Of a stretch of 64,000 bases of DNA, positions 18,387 through 27,004 are shown in pieces. The DNA comes from Parazoarcus communis (GTDB lineage: Bacteria > Pseudomonadota > Gammaproteobacteria > Burkholderiales > Rhodocyclaceae). The translations under genes and the position numbers were made by a program. The stretch lies in NCBI RefSeq assembly GCF_003111665.1, contig NZ_CP022188.1, forward strand, positions 2,728,001 to 2,792,000, written 5' to 3'. Numbering within the stretch: position 1 is the stretch's first letter; each line of letters starts with the position of its first letter. The notes under the pieces are model-generated. The model saw only the letters and a program-made list of their open reading frames with translations, had not been told where the DNA came from and searched no databases.

Positions 18387-18829
18387 AGCCCCCAGACTTC
18401 GTTTACACGGAGGTATCCGCTGGCGCCGTCCGCATGGCGCACCTTGATCCAGCCGGCCACAGGGGCTTCGGTGAGTTCAAGGACTGCATCCTTGACGGTG
18501 ATGAAGGCCGCGGGGGCTGTGTCATTGGCTTGCTGACGAACGGAAGTCTGCGCCACATTCACGATGACGGTCCGTTTGTCGGCAAGCGCGCGGCGATCTA
18601 TCCACGACAGACCGCCCGCCGGATCGCGCACCTTGACCCACTTGTCGAGCGACACGACCATTTCGACCGGTGTACCGGCGAGAATGATCGCGAGTTTCCT
18701 GCCCTTGTCCGACGGCGTGTCGTACAGAATCGACGGTGCTGCGACCGAACGGAACTCGATGGCGAGGCTGGCGGTGCTCGCCAGCGTCAGGGCAAGGGCG
18801 AGCGCGAGTTTGAGGGGGCGGGAGCGCAT
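18383..18829 (-). CDS. Secreted SH3-domain protein
   Basis: Protein of 148 residues with a clear signal peptide ([23 protein letters not shown]) followed by two bacterial-SH3-like repeats. These repeats are [20 protein letters not shown] with [19 protein letters not shown], and [13 protein letters not shown] with [20 protein letters not shown]. Such domains usually bind peptidoglycan or peptides in the periplasm. The start at 18829 gives the signal peptide immediately; the upstream extension to 18943 overlaps secB and lacks sense. It lies 10 bases after secB and is translationally coupled to gpsA. Function is unknown. Confidence 0.85.
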   Translation of the reverse strand: MRSRPLKLALALALTLASTASLAIEFRSVAAPSILYDTPSDKGRKLAIILAGTPVEMVVSLDKWVKVRDPAGGLSWIDRRALADKRTVIVNVAQTSVRQQANDTAPAAFITVKDAVLELTEAPVAGWIKVRHADGASGYLRVNEVWGL

Positions 18830-18839
18830 TTGCGACGAC

Positions 18840-19298
18840 TTACTGAACCGGCACTTCGCCAGCCGGAGCCTGTTGCTGCTGACGGGACTGGTACAGTGCT
18901 TCGAAGTTGACCGGTGCCAGCAGCACGGGCTGGAAGCCTGCACGGGTGACAGCGTCGGAGACGGCTTCGCGGGCGTACGGGAAGAGGATGTTCGGGCAGC
19001 CGATCATCATGACGGGCTCGAGATCGCCTTCCGGGATATTGCGGATCTGGAATACGCCGGCCTGAGCAACCTCGACCAGGAATACCGAACGGTCTTCACC
19101 GATCTTTGCAGCAACGGTCACGGTCAGAACGACTTCGTACAGGCCTTCATCGACTGCATTGCCATCGGTGCGAAGTTGAACGTTGATCTGGGGCGTGTCG
19201 CGCTCAAGGAAGATCTGCGGTGCGTTGGGCACCTCGAGGGAGAGGTCCTTGACGTAGACTTTTTCGATGGAGAAGACGGGTTGCGCGTTTTCGGTCAT
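18840..19298 (-). CDS. secB: Protein-export chaperone SecB
   Basis: Tetrameric cytoplasmic chaperone that keeps preproteins unfolded and hands them to SecA. Family motifs are visible: FSIEKVYVKDLSLEVPNAPQIF, INVQLRTD, YEVVLTVTVAAK, FLVEVAQAGVFQI, IGCPNILFPYAREAVSDAVTRAGFQPVLLAPVNFEALY. Length 152 aa. It is located between grxC (33 bases upstream) and the SH3 gene (10 bases downstream), the same grxC-secB-gpsA order as in enterobacteria. Confidence 0.97.
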   Translation of the reverse strand: MTENAQPVFSIEKVYVKDLSLEVPNAPQIFLERDTPQINVQLRTDGNAVDEGLYEVVLTVTVAAKIGEDRSVFLVEVAQAGVFQIRNIPEGDLEPVMMIGCPNILFPYAREAVSDAVTRAGFQPVLLAPVNFEALYQSRQQQQAPAGEVPVQ

Positions 19299-19331
19299 GT
19301 AAGTTGCCTGATTCGGTTGGAATTTAATGGG

Positions 19332-19601
19332 TCAGCTTGTGCTGCCGTCGAGCATGGATACCAGCGATCCCGCCTGATCCAGCGCGTAGAGATCGTCACA
19401 GCCGCCGACATGGTAGTCGCCAATGAAGATTTGCGGAACCGTGCGTCGCCCGGTGATCTCCATCATCTCGGCACGTTTGGCAGGGTCGCCATCGACGTTG
19501 AACCTGATCATGTCGGTCACGCCGCGTGCGAGCAGCAACTGTTCGGCGCGGGCGCAGAAGGGGCAATAGCTGCTTGTATAGATGCGGACTTCGGGCTGCA
19601 T
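19332..19601 (-). CDS. grxC: Glutaredoxin 3
   Basis: Glutathione-dependent thiol-disulfide oxidoreductase of 89 residues. The active site is YCPFC near residues 13-17. TVPQIFIGDYHVGGCDDLYAL carries the cis-Pro and the GG-D glutathione-binding signature. The start at 19601 (MQPEVRIYTSSYCPFC) is supported by the family N-terminus and sits only two bases after the rhodanese stop, so the two are probably translationally coupled. Confidence 0.95.
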   Translation of the reverse strand: MQPEVRIYTSSYCPFCARAEQLLLARGVTDMIRFNVDGDPAKRAEMMEITGRRTVPQIFIGDYHVGGCDDLYALDQAGSLVSMLDGSTS

Positions 19602-19603
19602 GC

Positions 19604-20020
19604 TCACTTCCTCTTCTTGCTCACGGGCTGCCCGGCCTTTTCCCATTCGATGAGGCCGCCGCGCAGGTTGTACAGTTTTTCGAAGCCGGCTTTCTTCAGC
19701 GTCGCCAGGGCCGAGCCCGAACGTGCGCCAGTGGCGCAGCACAGGATGATCGGGCGGTTCTTGAACTTGTCGAGTTCGGTGGCGCGACGGGCGAATTCCG
19801 CCATGGGGAGGTGACGTGCATTGGGGATGTGACCCTTGCCGTACTCGCCCTGATCGCGAACGTCCACGACGATGGCGTCTTCGCGGTTGATCAGCATCGT
19901 GGCTTCGGTCGGGCTGACCAGGGTCTTGTTGCCCTGGTTGCGAACGAAGTCGAACAGTAGCCAGCCGCCCGAGACGGCTGCAAGTGCGGCCCAGGCCAGA
20001 TTTTGTTGCAGGAATTCCAC
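19604..20020 (-). CDS. Membrane-anchored rhodanese-like sulfurtransferase (YibN type)
   Basis: Protein of 138 residues with one N-terminal transmembrane helix (about 7-25, AWAALAAVSGGWLLF) and a single rhodanese domain. The substrate-binding VVDVRDQGEYGKGHIPNARHLP and active-site loop LCCATGARSGSA (nucleophilic Cys near residue 95) are intact, so catalysis is expected. E. coli YibN has the same layout and the same neighbour order (yibN-grxC-secB-gpsA). Here an ArsR-type regulator lies 21 bases upstream, suggesting a sulfane-sulfur-responsive unit. Confidence 0.93.
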   Translation of the reverse strand: MEFLQQNLAWAALAAVSGGWLLFDFVRNQGNKTLVSPTEATMLINREDAIVVDVRDQGEYGKGHIPNARHLPMAEFARRATELDKFKNRPIILCCATGARSGSALATLKKAGFEKLYNLRGGLIEWEKAGQPVSKKRK

Positions 20021-20041
20021 GAAATCGTTGCTCCGGAGTTG

Positions 20042-20377
20042 TTACTTGTTGGATTGCGTGGGGGCGACACCGCAGAAGACTTCGCGCATGAGCACGATCA
20101 ACTGCAGTGTGCGCTGGTCGCCCACGCGGTAATAGACGCGATTGGCGTCCTTGCGGGTTTGCAGGACGCCCTTGTCACGCAGGATGGCGAGGTGCTGCGA
20201 AATGTTGCTCTGGGAAGTGCCCACGGCTTCGACAATATCCTGCACGCACACCTCTTCGCTGCCGAGGATGCACAGAATCTTGAGCCGCAACGGATGTGCG
20301 ATCGCTTTCAGCGCTCGCGCAGCCGTTTCGATGTGTTCATGCTTGTCGATCAGCTCGAAGATGTCTTGATTAATCAC
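20042..20377 (-). CDS. ArsR/SmtB-family regulator with persulfide-sensor-type cysteines
   Basis: Winged-helix repressor of 111 residues, with recognition helix region TSQSNISQHLAILRDKGVL. Metal-binding ELCVCDL is absent (EEVCVQDI, one Cys). Cys36 sits in LKILCILGSEE and Cys102 in REVFCGVAP. The 66-residue separation equals that of the reactive pair in the persulfide sensors SqrR (C41/C107) and BigR (C42/C108). E. coli YgaV is a related regulator next to a rhodanese. I infer sensing of sulfane sulfur. It is the first gene of a six-gene minus-strand operon with rhodanese, grxC, secB, SH3 and gpsA. The ATG has no obvious extension. Confidence 0.85.
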   Translation of the reverse strand: MINQDIFELIDKHEHIETAARALKAIAHPLRLKILCILGSEEVCVQDIVEAVGTSQSNISQHLAILRDKGVLQTRKDANRVYYRVGDQRTLQLIVLMREVFCGVAPTQSNK

Positions 20378-20503
20378 TTGAGGGCCGGATGGGCAAAACC
20401 AATAGTATAAAATAACGCGTTGTTGTCTAGCGCGCCATCTCTGTGTCGCGCCAGCAGTGTATCTGTATTGCAGTTTTCAACCCTTACCGGACACCGACTT
20501 TCT
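20378..20503. promoter_or_regulatory. Divergent control region between the ArsR gene and gpmA
   Basis: A 126-base gap between divergent genes. An AT-rich patch (about 20399-20416, including TAGTATAAAATAA) next to the palindrome AACGCGTT is the natural place for the ArsR operator and the operon promoter. I cannot define the operator from one sequence. Confidence 0.35.
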
Positions 20504-21253
20504 ATGTACAAAATCGTTCTGCTTCGACATGGTGAATCAACCTGGAACAAGGAAAACCGCTTTACCGGGTGGACCGATGTCGATCTCACCGAGCAAGGGG
20601 TGGGAGAAGCACGCGTTGCGGGCCAGCTGCTGAAGGATGAGGGATACGCTTTCGATCTCGCATTCACCTCCGTGCTCAAGCGCGCGAACAAGACGCTCAA
20701 CATCGTGCTCGAAGAGCTCGATTCGCTGTGGCTGCCGGTCGAGCATTCATGGCGGCTGAACGAGCGCCACTATGGCGCACTGCAGGGGCTGAACAAGGCT
20801 GAGACAGCAGCCCAGTACGGCGACGAGCAGGTGCTGGTATGGCGCCGTTCCTACGATACGCCGCCGGCACCGCTGGAAGAGGGCGATGCGCGCCTGAATT
20901 ACGATGACCCCCGTTATGCGTCGCTGCCGCGTGCGCGCTTTCCGCGCACCGAGTGTCTGCAGGACACCGTGGCCCGCGTGGTGCCGTACTGGGAAACCGT
21001 GATCGTGCCGCAGATTCTCGCCGGACGCCGCATCCTGGTCGCTGCGCACGGTAACAGCCTGCGCGCCCTGATCAAGTATCTCGACAACATCTCCGATGCT
21101 GACATCGTTGGCCTCAACATCCCGACGGCGCAGCCGCTGGTGTACGAGCTCGACGTCAATCTGAAGCCGGTCAAGAGCTACTACCTTGCCGACGAGGACA
21201 CCATCCGCGCTGCTCAGGCTGCGGTTGCAGGTCAGGGCAAGGCAAAGGTCTGA
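20504..21253 (+). CDS. gpmA: 2,3-bisphosphoglycerate-dependent phosphoglycerate mutase
   Basis: Interconverts 3- and 2-phosphoglycerate in glycolysis. The phosphohistidine motif is [23 protein letters not shown] at the N-terminus. Downstream are [28 protein letters not shown], and the second His in [16 protein letters not shown]. Length 249 aa is standard. The start at 20504 ([12 protein letters not shown]) is fixed by the family N-terminus; there is no clear Shine-Dalgarno. It is followed after 10 bases by envC. Confidence 0.97.
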   Translation: MYKIVLLRHGESTWNKENRFTGWTDVDLTEQGVGEARVAGQLLKDEGYAFDLAFTSVLKRANKTLNIVLEELDSLWLPVEHSWRLNERHYGALQGLNKAETAAQYGDEQVLVWRRSYDTPPAPLEEGDARLNYDDPRYASLPRARFPRTECLQDTVARVVPYWETVIVPQILAGRRILVAAHGNSLRALIKYLDNISDADIVGLNIPTAQPLVYELDVNLKPVKSYYLADEDTIRAAQAAVAGQGKAKV

Positions 21254-21263
21254 AACTTCTCTC

Positions 21264-22619
21264 GTGACAAACGCTTGTGGTCGTGCCGCCCTGCGGGGTG
21301 TTCTGGTGCTGATGCTGGCAGGCATGCTCCTGCCCGGGAGCGCGCTTGCGCAGGCGACGGTCGAGATCAAGGAGAAGCGTTCCGATCTGGATGACCTCAA
21401 GCAGCGGATCCGCGATCTGCAGAAAGACATGGCTCAGACCGAGGCCACCCGCTCGGGCGCGGCCACAGCACTGGCCGAAGCCGAGCGGGCCGTGTCGAAG
21501 GCGGAGCGAGATGTCCGTCGGCTTGCAGCGGAGCGCACTTCCTCCGAAAAGAAGCTCGCGCTGCTCGAGGCCGAGCAGCGCGAGGTTGAAGACCGTATCG
21601 GTGCGCGTCAGGGTGAGCTTGCAGAGTGGCTGCGGCGGCACTACATGTTCGGTGCGGCCGATGGGGTCGCGCCGCTGCTGTCCGCGCGCGACCCCAATCA
21701 GCTGGCGCGCGATGCGCATTACCTCGAGTATCTTGGGCGGGCGCGCCTCGAACTGATCGATGGCTTGCGCAGTGACCTGAGAAACAAGGCTGAGCGTGCT
21801 GTCGAGATCGCGTCCCGTCGCGACCGCCTGACACAGCTCGAAGCCGAGCAGCGTGCACAACAGGCTTCGCTCAAGGCGGTGCATGCCAAGCGCAGTGAAG
21901 CGCTCGCCGAGATTGCAAGCCAGCTTACGTCGCAGCGCAAGGAGGTCAGTGCGCTCAAGGCAGACGAGCAGCGGCTGTCGCGCCTGATCGAAACCCTGGC
22001 GCAACGGGCCCGCGAAGCGGCAGCGCGTCAGGCCGCAGCGCGCGCGGCCGAGGCCCGCAGGGCGGCTGCCGCTGCGGCCGCGGCGGAGCAGCAACAACAG
22101 GCCGCATCTTCATCCTCATCCGAGCGGCGTCCGTCGCGCCCGACAACGTCCTCTTCACGCCATTCCGAGCCGGTCGTCGGCGAGGTGCGCAAGTCAGCGG
22201 GGCCGACCCCGACCGGCGTCAGTTTCGGGCAGTTGCGCGGACAACTGCGTTTTCCTGTTCGTGGCGAACTCATCGGACGCTTCGGTGCTCAAAGGGCTGA
22301 GGGTGGAACGACCTGGAAGGGGGTTTTCATCCGGGCATCCAGTGGTGCTGAAGTGCGCGCAGTTGCGGCCGGCGAGGTGGTGTTTTCCGACTGGTTGCGT
22401 GGCTACGGCAATCTGCTGATTCTTGACCACGGTGGAGACTATCTTTCCGTGTATGGCAACAACGATGCATTGCTCAAAGTCGTCGGTGACAACGTGGCTG
22501 GCGGCGATGCGATTGCCAGTGTGGGGGTGAGCGGAGGCGGCCCGGAATCGGGTTTATACTTCGAAGTCCGTCACCAGGGACGGGCACTCGACCCCCTGCA
22601 GTGGGTGCGGCTTAACTAG
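21264..22619 (+). CDS. envC: Murein hydrolase activator EnvC
   Basis: Periplasmic activator of N-acetylmuramoyl-L-alanine amidases at the division septum. It starts with GTG at 21264, 10 bases after gpmA. A signal sequence (about 10-32, LVLMLAGMLLPGSALAQ) is followed by a long coiled coil (about 35-260) and an Ala-rich/Ser-rich low-complexity linker (about 265-310). A C-terminal LytM/M23 domain completes the protein. The M23 metal site is degenerate: GTTWKGVFI replaces the GxxHxGxD pattern and YFEVRHQG replaces HxH. This matches EnvC-type regulators that lack hydrolase activity. Length 451 aa. Confidence 0.92.
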   Translation: MTNACGRAALRGVLVLMLAGMLLPGSALAQATVEIKEKRSDLDDLKQRIRDLQKDMAQTEATRSGAATALAEAERAVSKAERDVRRLAAERTSSEKKLALLEAEQREVEDRIGARQGELAEWLRRHYMFGAADGVAPLLSARDPNQLARDAHYLEYLGRARLELIDGLRSDLRNKAERAVEIASRRDRLTQLEAEQRAQQASLKAVHAKRSEALAEIASQLTSQRKEVSALKADEQRLSRLIETLAQRAREAAARQAAARAAEARRAAAAAAAAEQQQQAASSSSSERRPSRPTTSSSRHSEPVVGEVRKSAGPTPTGVSFGQLRGQLRFPVRGELIGRFGAQRAEGGTTWKGVFIRASSGAEVRAVAAGEVVFSDWLRGYGNLLILDHGGDYLSVYGNNDALLKVVGDNVAGGDAIASVGVSGGGPESGLYFEVRHQGRALDPLQWVRLN

Positions 22620-22676
22620 ATTCAGATTCAGGCGCGGCCGAGGGGCCGCGCTGGCATATTCCCCGATGGAGTGCTC

Positions 22677-24056
22677 ATGCCCAGCAGCAAGTTGAAACAA
22701 TTCGGGCTCGTAATGACCGGCGTCGTCGCCGGTGTGATGATCAGCCTGAACTTCTCCGCCAATGCCGATAAGACCGCGCTGGCGCCGCTTCCCGTCGAGG
22801 AGCTGCGTGCGTTCGCCGATGTCTTCAATGCCATCAAGCAGGGCTATGTCGAGCCGGTCGATGACAAGAAACTGGTCACGCATGCGATCAGCGGAATGCT
22901 GAGCGGGCTCGATCCGCATTCGGCCTACCTCGATGCAGAGGCGTTCAAGGATCTGCAGGTGGGTACTCAGGGCGAGTTTGGTGGCCTGGGTATCGAGGTC
23001 GGCATGGAAGACGGCTTCGTCAAGGTGGTGTCGCCGATCGAGGATACGCCGGCCTTCCGCGCAGGCGTGAAGGCGGGCGACCTGATCGTCAAGCTCGACG
23101 ATACCCCGGTGAAGGGCATGAGCCTCAACGATGCGGTCAAGCGCATGCGCGGCAAGCCCAAGACCGACATCACGCTGACCATCATGCGCAAGGGCGAGGT
23201 CAGGCCGGTTATCGTCACGCTCACGCGCGAAGTGATCAAGGTTCAGAGCGTCAAGTCGAAGGTCGTCGAGCCGGGCTACGGTTACCTGCGCGTCGCGCAA
23301 TTCCAGGAGAACACCGCAAGCTCGGTCGTGACCCACCTGCAGAAGCTGGCCAAGGATGGCGAACTCAAGGGGCTGGTGCTCGATCTGCGCAACGATCCGG
23401 GCGGCCTGCTGCACGGTGCGGTCGGTGTGGCGGCGGCCTTCCTGCCAGTCAATACCCTGGTGGTATCGACCGATGGACGTACAGAGGACGCCAAGCGTGA
23501 GTTCCGTGCATCGAGCGACGACTACCTTCGCGGCTCGCGGGACGACTTCCTGCGCGCGCTGCCGAAGTGGGCGCGCGATGTGCCCATGGTGGTGCTGGTC
23601 AACGGTGGCTCGGCCTCGGCGTCGGAGATCGTTGCCGGTGCGCTGCAGGACCACAAGCGTGCAGTGATCATGGGAACCCAGAGCTTCGGCAAGGGGTCCG
23701 TGCAGACCATTCTTCCCCTCAACAACACGACGGCGATCAAGCTCACCACGGCGCGCTATTACACGCCGAGTGGCCGATCCATCCAGGCCAAGGGTATCGA
23801 GCCCGATATCGTGGTCGAGGAATCCACCAACGGCTCGGCCAAGCGGATTCGCGAAGCGGATCTCGATGGCCATCTTGGCAACGATCGTGATCCGGAGGCC
23901 GAGCGCAAGGCACGAGAGGCTCAGGATGCGCAGGGCGCTGCCGAGGACGAGGCTGCTCAGGCGGCGCGTTTCGAGCAGGCCGGCAAGGACGACTATCAGC
24001 TTGGGCAGGCGATCAATCTTCTCAAGGGCCTCCAGATCGTCCAGAATAAAAAATAA
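22677..24056 (+). CDS. ctpA: Carboxy-terminal processing protease (S41 family)
   Basis: Periplasmic serine protease of the CtpA/Prc type. It has a signal/anchor segment (FGLVMTGVVAGVMISLNFSANA), a PDZ domain (about 95-175, GIEVGMEDGFVKVVSPIEDTPAFRAG), and a catalytic core. The nucleophile Ser lies in NGGSASASEIVAGAL and the general-base Lys in SFGKGSVQ. A charged Ala/Glu-rich tail follows. Total 459 aa. Start: ATG at 22677 with GGAG five bases upstream; a GTG two codons earlier (22671) is possible. It follows envC by 57 bases. Ctp proteases of this type degrade or trim peptidoglycan-hydrolase factors in other bacteria, which fits its place next to envC. Confidence 0.95.
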   Translation: MPSSKLKQFGLVMTGVVAGVMISLNFSANADKTALAPLPVEELRAFADVFNAIKQGYVEPVDDKKLVTHAISGMLSGLDPHSAYLDAEAFKDLQVGTQGEFGGLGIEVGMEDGFVKVVSPIEDTPAFRAGVKAGDLIVKLDDTPVKGMSLNDAVKRMRGKPKTDITLTIMRKGEVRPVIVTLTREVIKVQSVKSKVVEPGYGYLRVAQFQENTASSVVTHLQKLAKDGELKGLVLDLRNDPGGLLHGAVGVAAAFLPVNTLVVSTDGRTEDAKREFRASSDDYLRGSRDDFLRALPKWARDVPMVVLVNGGSASASEIVAGALQDHKRAVIMGTQSFGKGSVQTILPLNNTTAIKLTTARYYTPSGRSIQAKGIEPDIVVEESTNGSAKRIREADLDGHLGNDRDPEAERKAREAQDAQGAAEDEAAQAARFEQAGKDDYQLGQAINLLKGLQIVQNKK

Positions 24057-24079
24057 TCCATGAGACAGGGAGGGTTGTG

Positions 24080-24529
24080 ATGCGACGTGAAACCGCCTAC
24101 AAGCTTGCCGGCAGGCGTCACGACCATCCCGTTGCCGGTTCGGGGATGGAGAAGCACCGTGAGCTGCGCTTCAAGAAAATGCCGCCAGGCCAGGTAGAGC
24201 AGGCACTCCGGGCGCTGAGCATGCTGAAGGGGCTGGAGGTCGAGGCGGGGGTTGGCGAATACGCACTGGTTGTGCGTTATTCAGTGCTCGACTACAGCCT
24301 CGAATCGCTTGAAGAAGCATTGCGTGACGCCGGCTTCGCGCTGGACAACACGCTGTACTCGAAACTCGTACGTGCGCTGGTCTATTTCTGTGAGGAAACC
24401 CAGCGCCACAATCTGGTGTCACCCGAGCGTCTGCTGAAGAAGTCCAACGAGGTCTACATCCAGGCCTGGGATCACCATGCACATGGTGATCACGACGAAA
24501 CGCCCCCCGACTTGCGCGAATACAAGTAG
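24080..24529 (+). CDS. Uncharacterised protein with ferredoxin-like core and His-rich tail
   Basis: I do not recognise this 149-residue protein. The middle (about residues 27-92, ELRFKKMPPGQVEQALRAL, YALVVRYSV, LEEALRDAGF) has the beta-alpha-beta rhythm of a heavy-metal-associated or ACT-like ferredoxin fold, but lacks the CxxC metal site. The C-terminal part is helical with a His cluster WDHHAHGDHDE. There is no signal peptide or membrane helix. It lies 23 bases after ctpA and is closed by a good terminator. An alternative GTG start is at 24077. Codon use is native. Confidence 0.75.
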   Translation: MRRETAYKLAGRRHDHPVAGSGMEKHRELRFKKMPPGQVEQALRALSMLKGLEVEAGVGEYALVVRYSVLDYSLESLEEALRDAGFALDNTLYSKLVRALVYFCEETQRHNLVSPERLLKKSNEVYIQAWDHHAHGDHDETPPDLREYK

Positions 24530-24552
24530 GGGCATTTTCCGATCCATCGTGC

Positions 24553-24576
24553 GGGCTGCCATGTGCGGCCCTTTTT
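24553..24576 (+). terminator. Intrinsic terminator after the uncharacterised gene
   Basis: Stem GGGCTGC (24553-24559), loop CATGT, GCGGCCC (24565-24571), then TTTTT. It ends the gpmA-envC-ctpA-unknown unit 16 bases before the moeB-like start. Confidence 0.75.
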
Positions 24577-24591
24577 CTTGTGTGCTCAGCC

Positions 24592-25341
24592 ATGAATGAC
24601 GATCAGCTACTGCGCTACAGCCGGCACATCCTGTTGCCTGAAATCGGTGTCGAAGGTCAGGAGGCCATTCTGGCCGCGCGTGTTCTCGTGATCGGAGCGG
24701 GCGGCCTGGGGTCGCCTGCGGCCATGTATCTTGCTGCAGCCGGTGTCGGCACACTGGTGCTCGCGGATGGGGATACAGTGGATCTGACCAACCTGCAGCG
24801 CCAGATCCTGCATAGCGCAGAAGGCGTGGGGCGGCTCAAGGTCGAGTCCGGACGCGATGCGCTGCACCGGCTCAACCCCCTCGCACAGGTAGAGATCCTG
24901 CCGGTCCGCCTGGAGGGCGATGCGCTCGACGCACAAGTTGCCGCGGCCGATGTCGTTCTCGACTGTTGCGATAACTTCGCAACGCGCCATGCGGTTAATC
25001 GGGCCTGCGTCAAGCATCGCAAGCCCCTGGTGTCCGGGGCGGCAATCCGCTTTGACGGCCAGGTGTCGGTGTTCGATCTGCGCAATGCCGAGAGTGCCTG
25101 CTATCACTGCCTGTTCCCGGAAGGCGAATCGCTCGAAGAGGTCCGCTGTGCCGTGATGGGCGTGTTTGCGCCGCTGGTGGGCATTATCGGCTCCACGCAG
25201 GCGGCCGAGGCGCTCAAGCTGATCGCAGGCTGTGGAACTTCGCTCGATGGCCGTCTGTTGCTGCTGGACGGGCTCGGAATGGAGTGGCGCAGCGTGTCGC
25301 TTGGGCGGGACCCCGGTTGTGCGGTGTGCGGGACGCCCTAG
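24592..25341 (+). CDS. moeB: ThiF/MoeB family ubiquitin-like-activating adenylyltransferase
   Basis: ATP-dependent enzyme that adenylates the C-terminus of a small sulfur carrier (MoaD or ThiS). It starts LLRYSRHILLPEIG, then the nucleotide motif VIGAGGLGSPAAMYLAAAGVG, LTNLQRQILH, and DCCDNFATRHAVN. Zinc ligands are in SACYHCLFPEG and the C-terminal DPGCAVCGTP. Length 249 aa matches MoeB without a rhodanese extension. ATG 24592 is preferred to GTG 24580. It may serve molybdopterin (moeA at 8562) or thiamine synthesis; the two are hard to tell apart from sequence. It converges with ribD, six bases apart. Confidence 0.9.
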   Translation: MNDDQLLRYSRHILLPEIGVEGQEAILAARVLVIGAGGLGSPAAMYLAAAGVGTLVLADGDTVDLTNLQRQILHSAEGVGRLKVESGRDALHRLNPLAQVEILPVRLEGDALDAQVAAADVVLDCCDNFATRHAVNRACVKHRKPLVSGAAIRFDGQVSVFDLRNAESACYHCLFPEGESLEEVRCAVMGVFAPLVGIIGSTQAAEALKLIAGCGTSLDGRLLLLDGLGMEWRSVSLGRDPGCAVCGTP

Positions 25342-25347
25342 CCGCGC

Positions 25348-26439
25348 TCAGTTGCGGGGGCGAGCGATCAATCTCAGGTCGTCGCCAATCTGGCGGAGGT
25401 CGCGGATATCGAGGCTTACCGCCTCATCCAGCCGGGTCAGCGCAGCGAGATTGAACAGGCCCTGCGCCGCGTCGCCAACCAGAATCGGCGCCAGATAGAG
25501 CAGGAGTTCATCGACGCAGCCTTCGCGTAACAGCGAGCCGTTGAGTTTCAGGCCGGCCTCTGCGTGGACTTCGTTCAGGCCGAGTTGGCCGAGCGCGGTC
25601 ATCAGTGCGGGCAAATCAACCTTTCCACCCGCGTTCGGCAGCACCAGCAGGCGGTGTCCGGCGTCGGCCAGGCAGGCGTGCTTGTCGCGGTCTTCGCTGG
25701 CAGTGGCAATCACGATCGGATCGCCCTGCAGGATGCGTGCTGCGGGCGAGACGTCGAGCCGGGCGTCGATCAGCACCCGCAAGGGCTGGCGTTCGCAGGG
25801 CACGGCTCGCACGGTCAGCTGGGGATCATCTGCCTTGACCGTGCCGATTCCGGTCAGGATCGCGCACGCCCGAGCGCGCCAGCGGTGACCGTCGGCGCGG
25901 GCTGCGGCACCGGTGATCCACTGGCTGACGCCATTGTTGAGTGCGGTCTTGCCGTCGAGGCTGCTGGCTGCCTTGAGGCGCAACCACGGGCGGCCGCGGG
26001 TCATGCGCGAGATGAAGCCGATGTTGAGTTCCCGGGCTTCGGTTTCGAGCAGGCCGTGAGCGGTCTGTATGCCGCTGGCCCGCAGCCGTTCCAGGCCGCG
26101 ACCGCCAACCAGCGGGTTCGGGTCTTCCATTGCAGCGACCACGCGGGAGACGCCCGCAGCGATCAGTGCGTCGGCACATGGGGGCGTGCGACCAAAGTGG
26201 GAGCAGGGTTCAAGGGTGACGTAGGCGATGGCGCCGCGCGCCGCATCGCCGGCCTGCTGCAAGGCGATGGCCTCGGCGTGCGGTTCGCCTGCACGGCGGT
26301 GCCAGCCTTCGCCTACGGTTACGCCATCGCGAACGATGACGCAGCCGACGCGCGGGTTTGGCGTCGTGCTTTCAAGGCCATTGGCGGCCAGGGCGATGGC
26401 CCGGGCCATCGCGGCATGGTCAGTTGCCGAAAAGGTCAT
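25348..26439 (-). CDS. ribD: Bifunctional riboflavin biosynthesis deaminase/reductase RibD
   Basis: Carries the deaminase and reductase steps after GTP cyclohydrolase II. The N-terminal cytidine-deaminase-like domain has the zinc site [12 protein letters not shown] and [16 protein letters not shown]. The C-terminal reductase domain (about 150-363) has [25 protein letters not shown] and [15 protein letters not shown]. Start at 26439 ([14 protein letters not shown]), 363 aa. Its first 20 bases overlap the end of nrdR. The order glyA-nrdR-ribD is conserved in many proteobacteria. Confidence 0.96.
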   Translation of the reverse strand: MTFSATDHAAMARAIALAANGLESTTPNPRVGCVIVRDGVTVGEGWHRRAGEPHAEAIALQQAGDAARGAIAYVTLEPCSHFGRTPPCADALIAAGVSRVVAAMEDPNPLVGGRGLERLRASGIQTAHGLLETEARELNIGFISRMTRGRPWLRLKAASSLDGKTALNNGVSQWITGAAARADGHRWRARACAILTGIGTVKADDPQLTVRAVPCERQPLRVLIDARLDVSPAARILQGDPIVIATASEDRDKHACLADAGHRLLVLPNAGGKVDLPALMTALGQLGLNEVHAEAGLKLNGSLLREGCVDELLLYLAPILVGDAAQGLFNLAALTRLDEAVSLDIRDLRQIGDDLRLIARPRN

Positions 26440-26932
26440 TCTCGGGGTCCGCAGGCGTTGCACTGCCCCGCGCGCGCTTGGAACGCGGCTGTACTTCGCG
26501 AATCACTTCGGAAAATTCATCCACGTCGGCAAAGTTGCGATATACGGACGCGAAGCGGATATAGGCGACCTTGTCGAGCTTCTTGAGCTCCTTCATCACG
26601 AGTTCACCGATCTTTTCGCTCGCTACCTCGTTCTCGCCCATCGACAGCAGTCTTGCCTCGATTCGATCAACTGCGGCTTCGAGCGCCTCTGTGGTGACCG
26701 GACGCTTGCGCAGCGAGAGCTTCATGCTGCCAGAGAGTTTCGCGTGATCGAAATCGGTGCGACTGCCGTTGCGTTTGACGATGTGCGGCATCTTGAGGTC
26801 GATGCGCTCATAGGTCGTAAAGCGCTTGTCGCAGTGCATGCAGCGTCTACGGCGGCGCACGACGTCGCCGTCGTCGTTCTCACGCGTGTCTGTGACCTGC
26901 GTATTAGGGTCGCCGCAGAAGGGGCATTTCAT
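26420..26932 (-). CDS. nrdR: Transcriptional repressor NrdR
   Basis: ATP/dATP-sensing repressor of ribonucleotide reductase genes. The zinc ribbon is [13 protein letters not shown] with [15 protein letters not shown]. An ATP-cone domain (about 46-136, [18 protein letters not shown]) follows, and the C-terminal tail is basic. Length 170 aa. It lies 72 bases downstream of glyA and overlaps ribD. No nrd genes are in the window, so its targets lie elsewhere. Confidence 0.97.
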   Translation of the reverse strand: MKCPFCGDPNTQVTDTRENDDGDVVRRRRRCMHCDKRFTTYERIDLKMPHIVKRNGSRTDFDHAKLSGSMKLSLRKRPVTTEALEAAVDRIEARLLSMGENEVASEKIGELVMKELKKLDKVAYIRFASVYRNFADVDEFSEVIREVQPRSKRARGSATPADPENDLFGN

Positions 26933-27004
26933 TGCTTGAGCGCTGGCACTTTGCTACGGCGGCCCGTATGGAAGCATCCCCCGGGCCGCACGCGCATCAG
27001 TTGC

